A stretch of 9,004 nucleotides of DNA from Peptococcaceae bacterium. GTDB taxonomy: Bacteria; Bacillota; Dehalobacteriia; UBA7702. The position numbers and the translations under genes were made by a program. Location of the stretch: assembly GCA_019415505.1 (NCBI GenBank), contig DXZC01000088.1:1-9004 (forward strand). The letters are read 5' to 3'. The notes beneath the pieces were generated by a model. The model was not told where the DNA came from, did not search any database, and saw only the letters and a list, made by a program, of their open reading frames with translations. The first letter of the stretch is position 1, and the number at the start of each line of letters is the position of its first letter. Shown here piece after piece: positions 1 to 5,880 of this stretch.

Positions 1-23
1 TCGGAGATGTGTATAAGAGACAG
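1..23. other. Nextera transposase adapter remnant (artefact)
   Basis: Bases 5-23 are exactly the 19-base Tn5 mosaic end AGATGTGTATAAGAGACAG, and bases 1-4 (TCGG) continue it into the Illumina Nextera read-2 adapter. This is library-preparation sequence left on the contig end, not native DNA and not a transposon. Native sequence begins at base 24. Confidence 0.97.
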
Positions 24-75
24 CTACAGGGTTTTATTTTTAGAATATACTTTGGTATATTAAAGCATCATATAA

Positions 76-1251
76 TCAAACGCCAAAGTCTTGGGGCTCT
101 TCACGCACCTGCCGGAATGAGGAAAACTTATTGATAACCTTCACTAAGGCAAAGGTAACCACAAAGCAATAGGTAGTGCCGATGAGCAACCCTAAAACTT
201 CAATACCAAATTGTTGTGGGTTGCCGTAGAATAAACCGGCGGCAGGGGCAAAATCTGGGTTGGCAAAAAGGCCGAGTAGCAACACGCCCACAAAACCGCC
301 AACTCCGTGCAAGGCCCAAACATCTAGGGTATCGTCCCAATTTTTCTTTACTCGTAAAGCAGCGGCATAATAACATGCCACACCGCCGATTAACCCTGCG
401 GGCAACATTACCCAAGGCGACACAAAACCCGCCGTAGGAGTGGAAATTACTAAACCCGCAAAGGCGCCGAATATCACGTCACCCACTGTAACTTTATGGT
501 TATGGAAATAAGCCAGCAAGGACCAGGCAATGCACCCCGTACTGCTGGAAATCAAGGTATTTATAGCAGCTAAGCAAGCTATTTCATTGGCTCCTAAAGC
601 GGCGCTGGCGTTAAATATGAGCCACCCAGCCCAGAGGATACCAACCCCAATAGCAACGTACATCATATTAGATGGGCCATCCTTAGGAGTTTGCCGATTG
701 CCAACGGCCCAAACAGCCGCTAAAGAAGAAAACCCAGCAATCAAATGCACAGGTAAGCCGCCGGCAAAATCAAAGTAACCCAGTTTGGCTAGAATACCAC
801 CGCCCCAAACCCAATGAATAAGTGGACTGTAAACTAGAAGAGACCAGGCAATGAAAAAAACTACATAGGGTACAAAGCGGAGCCTACCAATAAGGGCGCC
901 GATGATGAGAACCGGCGTAATAATGGCAAAGCCTAATTGCACCACAAAATAAAGGGTAAAGGGAACAGTGGGAGCCCAAGTGTTGTTCGCATTATCTAAG
1001 ATGCCGTTGAGAAAAGCAAAATCGAGATTGCCAATAAAGCCGCCTAAAGCATTGGGGGCAAAGGCCAGGGAAAAACCTAATAAGGCCCAAACAATGATAA
1101 TTAACGGAATTGCAAAAAAAGTTTGCATTAGCATTGTATTGGTAAACTTTTTCTCAACTAATCCCCCATAAAAATAAGATACAGCAGGGGTCATTAAAAT
1201 AATGATTATTGCGGCAGTAAACAGAAAAGCAATATCTCCGGAATTAGTCAT
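76..1251 (-). CDS. amt: Amt family ammonium transporter
   Basis: An integral membrane ammonium channel/transporter of the Amt/MEP/Rh family, 391 residues, with about 11 hydrophobic segments. Family hallmarks are visible: the DFAGG signature at residues 161-165, the two pore histidines at about H169 (in PVHLIAG) and H315 (in ALHGVGG), a probable Phe-gate residue F108 in the QLGFAIITP segment, the periplasmic-side W147, and GWLIFNA at 209-215. The family moves ammonium into the cell for nitrogen assimilation. The ATG at 1251 follows AGGAGGAG at good spacing. The C-terminal tail (RQVREEPQDFGV) is short and ends before the usual conserved GLD..EHG-type end that helps couple subunits and contact the PII protein GlnK. 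No glnK is visible, but only about 50 native bases remain downstream, so it could lie beyond the contig end. The gene appears to be its own unit with a TATAAT element upstream. Confidence 0.95.
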   Translation of the reverse strand: MTNSGDIAFLFTAAIIIILMTPAVSYFYGGLVEKKFTNTMLMQTFFAIPLIIIVWALLGFSLAFAPNALGGFIGNLDFAFLNGILDNANNTWAPTVPFTLYFVVQLGFAIITPVLIIGALIGRLRFVPYVVFFIAWSLLVYSPLIHWVWGGGILAKLGYFDFAGGLPVHLIAGFSSLAAVWAVGNRQTPKDGPSNMMYVAIGVGILWAGWLIFNASAALGANEIACLAAINTLISSSTGCIAWSLLAYFHNHKVTVGDVIFGAFAGLVISTPTAGFVSPWVMLPAGLIGGVACYYAAALRVKKNWDDTLDVWALHGVGGFVGVLLLGLFANPDFAPAAGLFYGNPQQFGIEVLGLLIGTTYCFVVTFALVKVINKFSSFRQVREEPQDFGV

Positions 1252-1301
1252 AAAATCTCCTCCTATGTATTTACAAGGTGCGGAGTATCTGAAGGAGTAC
1301 T

Positions 1302-1321
1302 GACTTTATTAGTCTATTATA
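1302..1321 (-). promoter_or_regulatory. Candidate -10 element and overlapping dyad for amt
   Basis: On the minus strand a perfect TATAAT (1321-1316) lies about 65 bases before the amt start codon. I see no good -35 hexamer at 16-18 bases. Directly downstream, at the expected transcription start, is an inverted repeat GACT-TTATT-AGTC (1302-1314), which is placed as an operator would be. Promoter and operator roles are inferred from position only. Confidence 0.4.
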
Positions 1322-1409
1322 GCGAAACTACTTTGAAAAAATATTGTAAAATTTAAAGAAAATCCACAGATAAAATTGTGATTTTTTTAGATGAATAACA
1401 TATCTCAAA

Positions 1410-1449
1410 TAAGACAGGGAAGTTCCGCTAAAATAAGCCCCCTGTCTTA
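1410..1449 (-). terminator. Hairpin with 10-bp stem, possible weak terminator
   Basis: TAAGACAGGG (1410-1419) and CCCTGTCTTA (1440-1449) pair perfectly around a 20-base loop that itself contains GCT...AGC. On the minus strand the stem is followed by TTTGAG, so the T tract is poor. It lies 8 bases past the second in-frame stop (1457-1459) of the zinc-ribbon reading frame, as expected for the end of that transcript, and upstream of the amt -10 element. A protein-binding dyad is the alternative. Confidence 0.4.
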
Positions 1450-1456
1450 AAATTAT

Positions 1457-1570
1457 TTAGCAAATTAAATTTAGCGCCTGAACAAAAATTAATGGCAATA
1501 GCCAACCAAAGCCCATAAGAAATCCACATAAGCCAGTCGCTGCCAAATAAAAATTGAGCTCTTTATGATT
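1457..1570 (-). other. In-frame open continuation after the zinc-ribbon stop codon
   Basis: After the TAA that ends the zinc-ribbon gene (1571-1573), the same frame stays open for 37 codons to another TAA at 1457-1459. It begins NHKELNFYLAATG and continues through a strongly hydrophobic stretch, including CGFLMGFGWLLPLIFVQAL, that could be one membrane helix. The composition looks coding rather than random intergenic, and a hairpin follows directly. It could be the lost C-terminal anchor of an ancestral protein of about 145 residues, a consequence of a base error, or chance in AT-rich DNA. There is no ribosome site for independent translation. Confidence 0.35.
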
Positions 1571-1894
1571 TTATACCATTAGCATTATTTTACATTGCTC
1601 ACAGCCAACGCCACCGTGTAAGCTACCATGATACCAAATAAAGCTACTGCGACAAGTGGCGCCACAGTTGGGACAAGTAAAGAAAACTTCACCCTCATCA
1701 TTACTGATGCCAGCCTTTTCCCGGGCCTCGTTTGCCGCCGCAAAAAAGGCGGCGCTTTGGGCCATTGCCTCAGGATGCTCCTTTATATACTGCTCTATTT
1801 CTGCCACGTCAGAGCTATCATTCTCAAAATCAGTTTCTCGCTCAATTTCTTTTTGCCGTCTGCTCTGCCACCCTTGCCACAACTTTTTCAACAT
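1571..1894 (-). CDS. Small zinc-ribbon protein of unknown function
   Basis: This 107-residue protein is not recognised as a named family. Residues 1-25 are basic and amphipathic (MLKKLWQGWQSRRQKEIERE), followed by an acidic helix-like region (about 22-70) with an Ala-rich stretch. The C-terminal third holds a zinc ribbon, with CPNCGATC at 74-81 and CEQC at 98-101, which gives two CxxC knuckles (C74/C77 and C98/C101) for one zinc, plus an extra C81. The ATG at 1894 is preceded by a modest GGGGAGATAAGGAA site. The protein lacks a signal peptide and is probably cytoplasmic. The frame stays open for 37 hydrophobic codons beyond the stop, so the natural product may once have been longer and membrane-anchored. 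Function is unknown; zinc ribbons commonly bind nucleic acid or protein. Confidence 0.75.
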   Translation of the reverse strand: MLKKLWQGWQSRRQKEIERETDFENDSSDVAEIEQYIKEHPEAMAQSAAFFAAANEAREKAGISNDEGEVFFTCPNCGATCRSSFIWYHGSLHGGVGCEQCKIMLMV

Positions 1895-1946
1895 TTCCTT
1901 ATCTCCCCAATATAATAAAATATACCTATTAATAAATATACCATAC

Positions 1947-1967
1947 TTGGTTGGATTTTTAAACCAA
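1947..1967. repeat. Inverted repeat TTGGTT / AACCAA
   Basis: TTGGTT (1947-1952) and AACCAA (1962-1967) form a 6-bp dyad with a 9-base centre, in the leader of the zinc-ribbon gene about 55-75 bases before its start codon. It is small and AT-rich. It could be an operator or chance. Confidence 0.25.
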
Positions 1968-2023
1968 CTTTTTACTATTATTACAGCGATTTTACAATTA
2001 ATACAGCTTTATGACGCCATAAA

Positions 2024-2051
2024 ATTATATTCATCTGAACGCCTGCCTCAA
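2024..2051 (-). promoter_or_regulatory. Candidate sigma-A promoter for the zinc-ribbon gene
   Basis: On the minus strand TTGAGG (2051-2046) is separated by 16 bases from a perfect TATAAT (2029-2024). The predicted start near 2017 would give a leader of about 120 bases before the ATG at 1894. The element sits just downstream of a strong hairpin (2059-2087), so the zinc-ribbon gene probably forms its own unit rather than being read from the transporter operon. Confidence 0.45.
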
Positions 2052-2058
2052 CGTAATA

Positions 2059-2087
2059 GTTCCCCAGACAAAATTAGTCTGGGGAAC
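2059..2087. terminator. GC-rich hairpin, possible terminator after the BCCT operon
   Basis: GTTCCCCAGAC (2059-2069) and GTCTGGGGAAC (2077-2087) form a perfect 11-bp stem with a 7-base loop. Neither side carries a classical T tract: the minus strand continues TATTACG and the plus strand ACTGTATTTTAG. It lies about 290 bases past the stop of the second BCCT gene and just before a promoter for the next gene, where a transcript end is expected. Termination efficiency cannot be judged from sequence. Confidence 0.5.
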
Positions 2088-2376
2088 ACTGTATTTTAGA
2101 GATAAGGGAATATCTGGTTAAGATGTCTAATGTACAAATTATTAATAAGAAATACATTTACTTTGCAATTCTGCCACCTATTAACCCGCAACTTATTCCG
2201 GATATCTGACTCGCTGGCAGCAAAATACGCACGTTTCTGCCCTGAGCCCCCTTTATGAGCCCCCTTAAACTGTTACGTAAACTAATTAGCCAAACCATTA
2301 GAAATTAATAATGTAATAAAGGAGCGCAGTAATCAGATACCTTGCTGGCATAAGCTGAAAACGGATATTATGTGGC
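2088..2376. other. Intergenic stretch without a convincing gene
   Basis: Between the second BCCT stop and the 2059-2087 hairpin no gene can be asserted. It holds a 13-bp tandem repeat (2243-2268), an imperfect dyad in which TTTGC and TGCCA (2162-2176) match TGGCAGCAAA (2215-2224) with a 5-base bulge, and an ATG-started frame of 46 codons on the minus strand (2298-2158; starts MVWLISLRNSLRG, contains NVRILLPASQISG) without a ribosome site. The middle part (about 2165-2270) is richer in G and C than its flanks. A gene remnant or structured RNA is possible; nothing is recognised. Confidence 0.4.
2243..2268. repeat. Two-copy 13-bp tandem repeat
   Basis: TGAGCCCCCTTTA (2243-2255) is followed directly by TGAGCCCCCTTAA (2256-2268), differing at one position. 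No function is evident. Confidence 0.7.
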
Positions 2377-3954
2377 TCATTCATTGGTAGGCTTTTCTCC
2401 ATCCTTTTTATTATAAATTAACAGAGGAGCAAAGCCAAAATCCTGTTTTAACCATTTTACCACCGACACCATGAAAATTATTTGTAGAGATAATAGCGGA
2501 ACCGAAGTTAGAACTGACGACAACTTCACCGCTTCCATGCCACCTACCGTAAGTAGGGCGATTGTCGCTAAAAAGATGGCCAAAGCCCAAAAAATCCTGA
2601 TCCAACGCGGCGGCTCCTGACGGTCTTTTATTTCCAAACAGCTAATATTGGATAAAGTGTAGGCAGCGGAGTCAAGTCCCGTTGCCTGCCCTACCACTAA
2701 AACCAAAATAAAACAAGGAATAAACACCTTGGCCCAGGGCAACGTGGTTAACATGGCATAAATCGCCGCAGGACCGCCGCTTGATTCTAAAATACCGATT
2801 AAGTCCACCCCTAAATCGTAGTATACATGCTGGGTATAGCCGCCTATTACCGCAAAGATTAAAGCTGTACCACCGCCCGCGGCTATAAGCATATTAGCGA
2901 TAAACGAGCGTATTGTGCGCCCTTTAGAAATTCGCGCCATAAACAGGCCAATATATATTGCCCAGGATAACCACCAGGCCCAATAAAATACCGTCCAGTT
3001 TTGGGGAAAGCCGGAGTTACCTATGGCGTCAGTATAAAAACTCATGCGTAGGAAATTTTGCAGCATTACACCTATGGACTCAAAGAAATATGAAGTAATC
3101 CAAAGGGTAGGCCCCACCAGGAAAATAAATAATATCATCAATAAAAACATTACCATGTTGATATTGGATAACTGGGCTATGCCAGAATACAAGCCCCGGT
3201 AACAACTATAACCAAAGATAAAGGTAAAAACCACGGCAATGGATAGTTGTAATAAAAGGCTATCATTTATTCCCAGGTAGCTGGATATCAAACCCGATAG
3301 CATAGGAAACACAAAACCCAATGAAGTCGTCATACCGCCCAGCATACCAATAATCACAACGATATCTATAACTTTACCTGTCAGACCGTAGGATTGGGCT
3401 CCTAAAACGCCGCTACAAGCATAGCTAGCCCGGAGGAATTTTTTGCCATGAATATAGTATACATAAGCAAAAGCTATGGCTGGCACGGCAAAAATTGCCC
3501 AAGGAGTAATACTCCAGTGGAAGGTGGTATAGGCTAAATTCCAAGTTCTGGCTTCAGCGGATAGGGCCTCAATGCCGAAGGGCGGCGCCTGCAAAATACT
3601 TAGAGGCTCAATACAAGCCCAATAAATAGCGCCGGCGCCAATCCCGGCACAGAAGAACATAGCTACCCATGTAAAGGTAGAGAACTCTGGGTCGTCATCT
3701 TTGCCGCCTAGTTTTACTCTACCGTATTTACTGAAAATAAGCCAGGCGCAAAAAACAACGCAAGTAAAACAGATTAACTCAAAGCACCAGTCCATTGCAA
3801 AGGTAACGGCATTCATAACCTTGGGAATAAGGGTATTTGCTGCATCATGAAATATTACCATGGGAAGGTAGAATAATGCGCTGAACAACACGGCGATACC
3901 AAAAATAGGATAATCAACTTTACCATAAGAGCTGTTCATTTTATCTTTTTTCAT
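2377..3954 (-). CDS. BCCT family betaine/carnitine/choline-type transporter
   Basis: A 525-residue, 12-helix secondary transporter of the betaine/carnitine/choline family, which normally imports quaternary ammonium compounds. The aromatic substrate box is well kept: HWSITPW at 146-152 in the TM4 region and NWTVFYWAWWLSW at 319-331, matching the Trp-rich TM8 segment of BetP with all its tryptophans. The glycine stretch GIGAG (104-108) matches the GMGIG stretch of BetP, and TGLDS (425-429) aligns with the Na+-site region, where the second hydroxyl residue of BetP appears replaced by Gly. The N-terminus is short and there is no long osmosensing C-terminal tail, so uptake for catabolism is more likely than osmotic control. 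AGGAGG seven bases before ATG 3954 supports the start. It follows the other BCCT gene after a 28-base gap, so the two are co-transcribed. The exact substrate is not determined; glycine betaine is the leading candidate from context. Confidence 0.93.
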   Translation of the reverse strand: MKKDKMNSSYGKVDYPIFGIAVLFSALFYLPMVIFHDAANTLIPKVMNAVTFAMDWCFELICFTCVVFCAWLIFSKYGRVKLGGKDDDPEFSTFTWVAMFFCAGIGAGAIYWACIEPLSILQAPPFGIEALSAEARTWNLAYTTFHWSITPWAIFAVPAIAFAYVYYIHGKKFLRASYACSGVLGAQSYGLTGKVIDIVVIIGMLGGMTTSLGFVFPMLSGLISSYLGINDSLLLQLSIAVVFTFIFGYSCYRGLYSGIAQLSNINMVMFLLMILFIFLVGPTLWITSYFFESIGVMLQNFLRMSFYTDAIGNSGFPQNWTVFYWAWWLSWAIYIGLFMARISKGRTIRSFIANMLIAAGGGTALIFAVIGGYTQHVYYDLGVDLIGILESSGGPAAIYAMLTTLPWAKVFIPCFILVLVVGQATGLDSAAYTLSNISCLEIKDRQEPPRWIRIFWALAIFLATIALLTVGGMEAVKLSSVLTSVPLLSLQIIFMVSVVKWLKQDFGFAPLLIYNKKDGEKPTNE

Positions 3955-3982
3955 GCAAGCCCCTCCTTCTCCCCGGTCCTTA

Positions 3983-5605
3983 TTAAACTTTTGCGCTTTC
4001 GGTCTCCTCTGTTAATTCGTCGTCTGGGGCAGGTTGTCCTGTATCTAGCTCCGATTCGTCATTTTTAGACTTATCTTTCTTAATAACCCAACCCTTGCGC
4101 GTCTCTTTAAAGAAGGCCCAGATCATCAACGTCATAATTATAACTCCAGGTATAGAGCCAATAATTGTTACCGATTGGGCCGAGGAAATACCGCCAATCA
4201 ATAAGAGGGAAATGGCAATAGCGCCAACACCCAAGGACCAAAATACCCGATTCCAACGGGGGGGTTCTGCATCATTGCTCAGTTCCTTAGTGGTTACCAT
4301 AGCCATACTGTAAACATTGCCGTTCAACAATGTTTGCATGGAGAAGAAACCATAAACCATAAGAACAGGATATAAGAATTTAACAAAGGGAATATGATCC
4401 CACAGGGAAACAATAGCTTCACCTTGACCGGACGTAGCAATAATTGTGGCCAAGTCCACAGCTTCGTTTTGGAAGGTGTAAATGGAGTAATTCATAAAGA
4501 TGCCGAAGAAAATCCAGGAGCCAATGGTCTGAGCCATCAGAGCGCCAATAATAAGCTGACGTACTGTGCGGCCCCGGGATATTTTAGCGAAGAAAATACC
4601 GGTTTGAATAGCCAAAGCAATATACCAGCACCAGTAAAATACTGTCCAGTTTTGGGGTGTGCCAGAGGCGGCATAGGTGTCGGTATTTAAAGTCAGATGA
4701 ATGAAGTTTTGCAGGTACATACCGATATTATCTACCATACCGTTTAACAGATATGAGGTGGGACCTACAAACAGCAGATAAATCAAAATGGCAAAACCAG
4801 CTATTACCCGGAAATCGCTGAGGAATTTGATACCCTTTTTTAAACCGGTGAAAAGCAGTAGGGCCATTACAACAGACCAGAGAATAATAACGCAAGATTG
4901 AGCGAAAAAGCTGGGCTGAGTACCGAATACACGGGAAATAATACCAAATAGGGTGGGTACGTTAACGCCGATGGCCGTAACCAGGCCGGTGAGAATACTA
5001 ATGGCGAACAGGGCGTCAATAACTTTACCCAAGGCTCCCTTAGCATTCTTTTCCCCAATTACAGAGACGCAAGCGGTACTGGGACGAACGTCAGAAACTT
5101 TCTTACAGTGCATTTGGTAGGCCACGACTACAGCCATAAGAGTTGCAGCGGCGAATATCACCGGGCCCCAGTGATGTAAGGGGTAAGCAGTGGAATAATA
5201 CAGCGCCTCGGTGGAGTAAGGCTCTATGCCCCAGGTGGGCGCTTGGTAGTAATAGAACCATTCAATCGCCGTCCAGGTGAGAACACCAAAACCAGCCACA
5301 CCTGTAAACATCATGCCTAACCAGGAAAAGGTAGAAAACTCTGGTTTTTCACTACCAAACCGTTTTTTACCAATCGGCAGTACGCACAGTAAAATACAGA
5401 TAACAACAACTGCCGCTATATACCATTCAAAAAACCAGCCAAAATCAAAGCATATTATACCAAAAGCAATATTGCTCAGGGTTTCACCGGCCCGGGCTGG
5501 ATTTGAAAGCACATAGGCGACTAGAGCTATGATAAAAATAAACGGTGGAAAAAAGACCCAAGGGTCTATTTTTTGGGTATTCTTCTTTTTCATGTTGATT
5601 CCCAC
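3983..5605 (-). CDS. BCCT family transporter, divergent substrate box
   Basis: First gene of the transporter operon: 540 residues, about 12 membrane helices, and a charged acidic tail (about 503-540). It is clearly BCCT (FYW at 323-325, AKISRGRTVRQ at 340-350, EPPRWNRVFWSLG at 447-459), but the substrate box differs from its neighbour. HHWGPVIF (144-151) lacks the second Trp of the TM4 motif. TM8 reads FYWCWYIAL, with Tyr and Leu where BetP and the neighbouring protein have Trp. The TM3 stretch is TGVAGFG (101-107) instead of the glycine-rich GIGAG. The two proteins are therefore old paralogues, probably with different substrates or coupling, for example antiport as in CaiT. That is inference. 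Translation most likely starts at GTG 5605, nine bases after AGGAGG (5620-5615); the ATG at 5593 is 21 bases from that site, too far. Control by the sigma-54 promoter at 5700-5716 is proposed. Confidence 0.92.
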   Translation of the reverse strand: MGINMKKKNTQKIDPWVFFPPFIFIIALVAYVLSNPARAGETLSNIAFGIICFDFGWFFEWYIAAVVVICILLCVLPIGKKRFGSEKPEFSTFSWLGMMFTGVAGFGVLTWTAIEWFYYYQAPTWGIEPYSTEALYYSTAYPLHHWGPVIFAAATLMAVVVAYQMHCKKVSDVRPSTACVSVIGEKNAKGALGKVIDALFAISILTGLVTAIGVNVPTLFGIISRVFGTQPSFFAQSCVIILWSVVMALLLFTGLKKGIKFLSDFRVIAGFAILIYLLFVGPTSYLLNGMVDNIGMYLQNFIHLTLNTDTYAASGTPQNWTVFYWCWYIALAIQTGIFFAKISRGRTVRQLIIGALMAQTIGSWIFFGIFMNYSIYTFQNEAVDLATIIATSGQGEAIVSLWDHIPFVKFLYPVLMVYGFFSMQTLLNGNVYSMAMVTTKELSNDAEPPRWNRVFWSLGVGAIAISLLLIGGISSAQSVTIIGSIPGVIIMTLMIWAFFKETRKGWVIKKDKSKNDESELDTGQPAPDDELTEETESAKV

Positions 5606-5614
5606 AATAAAAAA

Positions 5615-5620
5615 CCTCCT
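5615..5620 (-). promoter_or_regulatory. Ribosome binding site deciding a GTG start
   Basis: AGGAGG on the minus strand lies 9 bases before GTG 5605 and 21 bases before the first ATG at 5593. This spacing favours GTG as the start of the first BCCT gene. Confidence 0.75.
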
Positions 5621-5699
5621 TAATTAATCATTGCTAAAATAGGGTTTAGTAATTTCCGGCCTCCTTTCCTCTCCCCTTATTCTCTTGGTAAAATTTAAA

Positions 5700-5716
5700 T
5701 GCAAATAATATGCCGT
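5700..5716 (-). promoter_or_regulatory. Sigma-54 (-24/-12) promoter for the BCCT operon
   Basis: The minus strand reads ACGGCATATTATTTGCA. It has GG (5714-5713), exactly ten bases, then GC (5702-5701), the invariant geometry of RpoN promoters, and it matches the TGGCAC-N5-TTGCA consensus except for the first T and last C of the -24 box. The predicted start near 5689 leaves a leader of about 84 bases. The same GGCAT-N5-TTGCA core precedes the methyltransferase gene, and a sigma-54 activator gene is nearby. Confidence 0.72.
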
Positions 5717-5789
5717 AGAGACAAAAAAATAAAAATACCAGTATAAAGATAATGTAAAATTTAGTGTTTCCGTAAATCCCCCCACAAAT

Positions 5790-5825
5790 AAGTCAGTTAG
5801 ACTTAAAAGACTCAACGACTTAAAA
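5790..5825. promoter_or_regulatory. Candidate activator site upstream of the BCCT sigma-54 promoter
   Basis: AAGTC-AGTTA-GACTT (5790-5804) is a perfect 5-bp dyad with a 5-base centre. Two more GACT half-sites follow at 5809-5812 and 5817-5820, and the 9-base direct repeat GACTTAAAA occurs at 5800-5808 and 5817-5825. The dyad centre lies about 108 bases upstream of the predicted transcription start, a normal position for an enhancer-type activator. The core AGTC-N5-GACT recurs upstream of the methyltransferase promoter. Confidence 0.5.
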
Positions 5826-5861
5826 CAAAAAAACATCATCCCTGGGTTAGGGATGATGTTT
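5822..5861 (-). terminator. Strong intrinsic terminator after the methyltransferase gene
   Basis: AAACATCATCCCT (5831-5843) and AGGGATGATGTTT (5849-5861) form a perfect 13-bp stem with a 5-base loop. On the minus strand it runs straight into TTTTGTTTTA (5830-5821). It starts 19 bases after the methyltransferase stop codon, so that gene and the BCCT operon are separate transcription units. Confidence 0.93.
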
Positions 5862-5880
5862 CAACTAACACGGCAAAAAC

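Noticed and set aside
5..23. Tn5-type mosaic end as evidence for a mobile element.
   Set aside because: It is contiguous with Nextera adapter bases at the contig edge and so comes from library preparation.
44..61. Perfect 7-bp hairpin AATATAC-TTTG-GTATATT just after amt as a terminator.
   Set aside because: The stem is entirely AT-rich but for one GC pair, and on the minus strand it is followed by CTAAAAATAA rather than a T tract. It is too weak to call.
1656..2099. Open frame of 147 codons on the plus strand.
   Set aside because: It runs antisense through the zinc-ribbon gene, the promoter and the 2059-2087 hairpin. It has no ribosome site, and its composition fits a shadow of the minus-strand gene.
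2158..2298. ATG-started 46-codon frame on the minus strand as a small protein gene.
   Set aside because: No Shine-Dalgarno site, no recognisable domain, and it overlaps a tandem repeat. It is kept only as an observation within the intergenic block.
5624..5839. Open frame of 71 codons on the minus strand with hydrophobic character, between the methyltransferase and BCCT genes.
   Set aside because: Its ATG lies inside the stem of the methyltransferase terminator, it has no ribosome site, and the sigma-54 promoter with its predicted start falls within it. It is regulatory DNA, not a gene.
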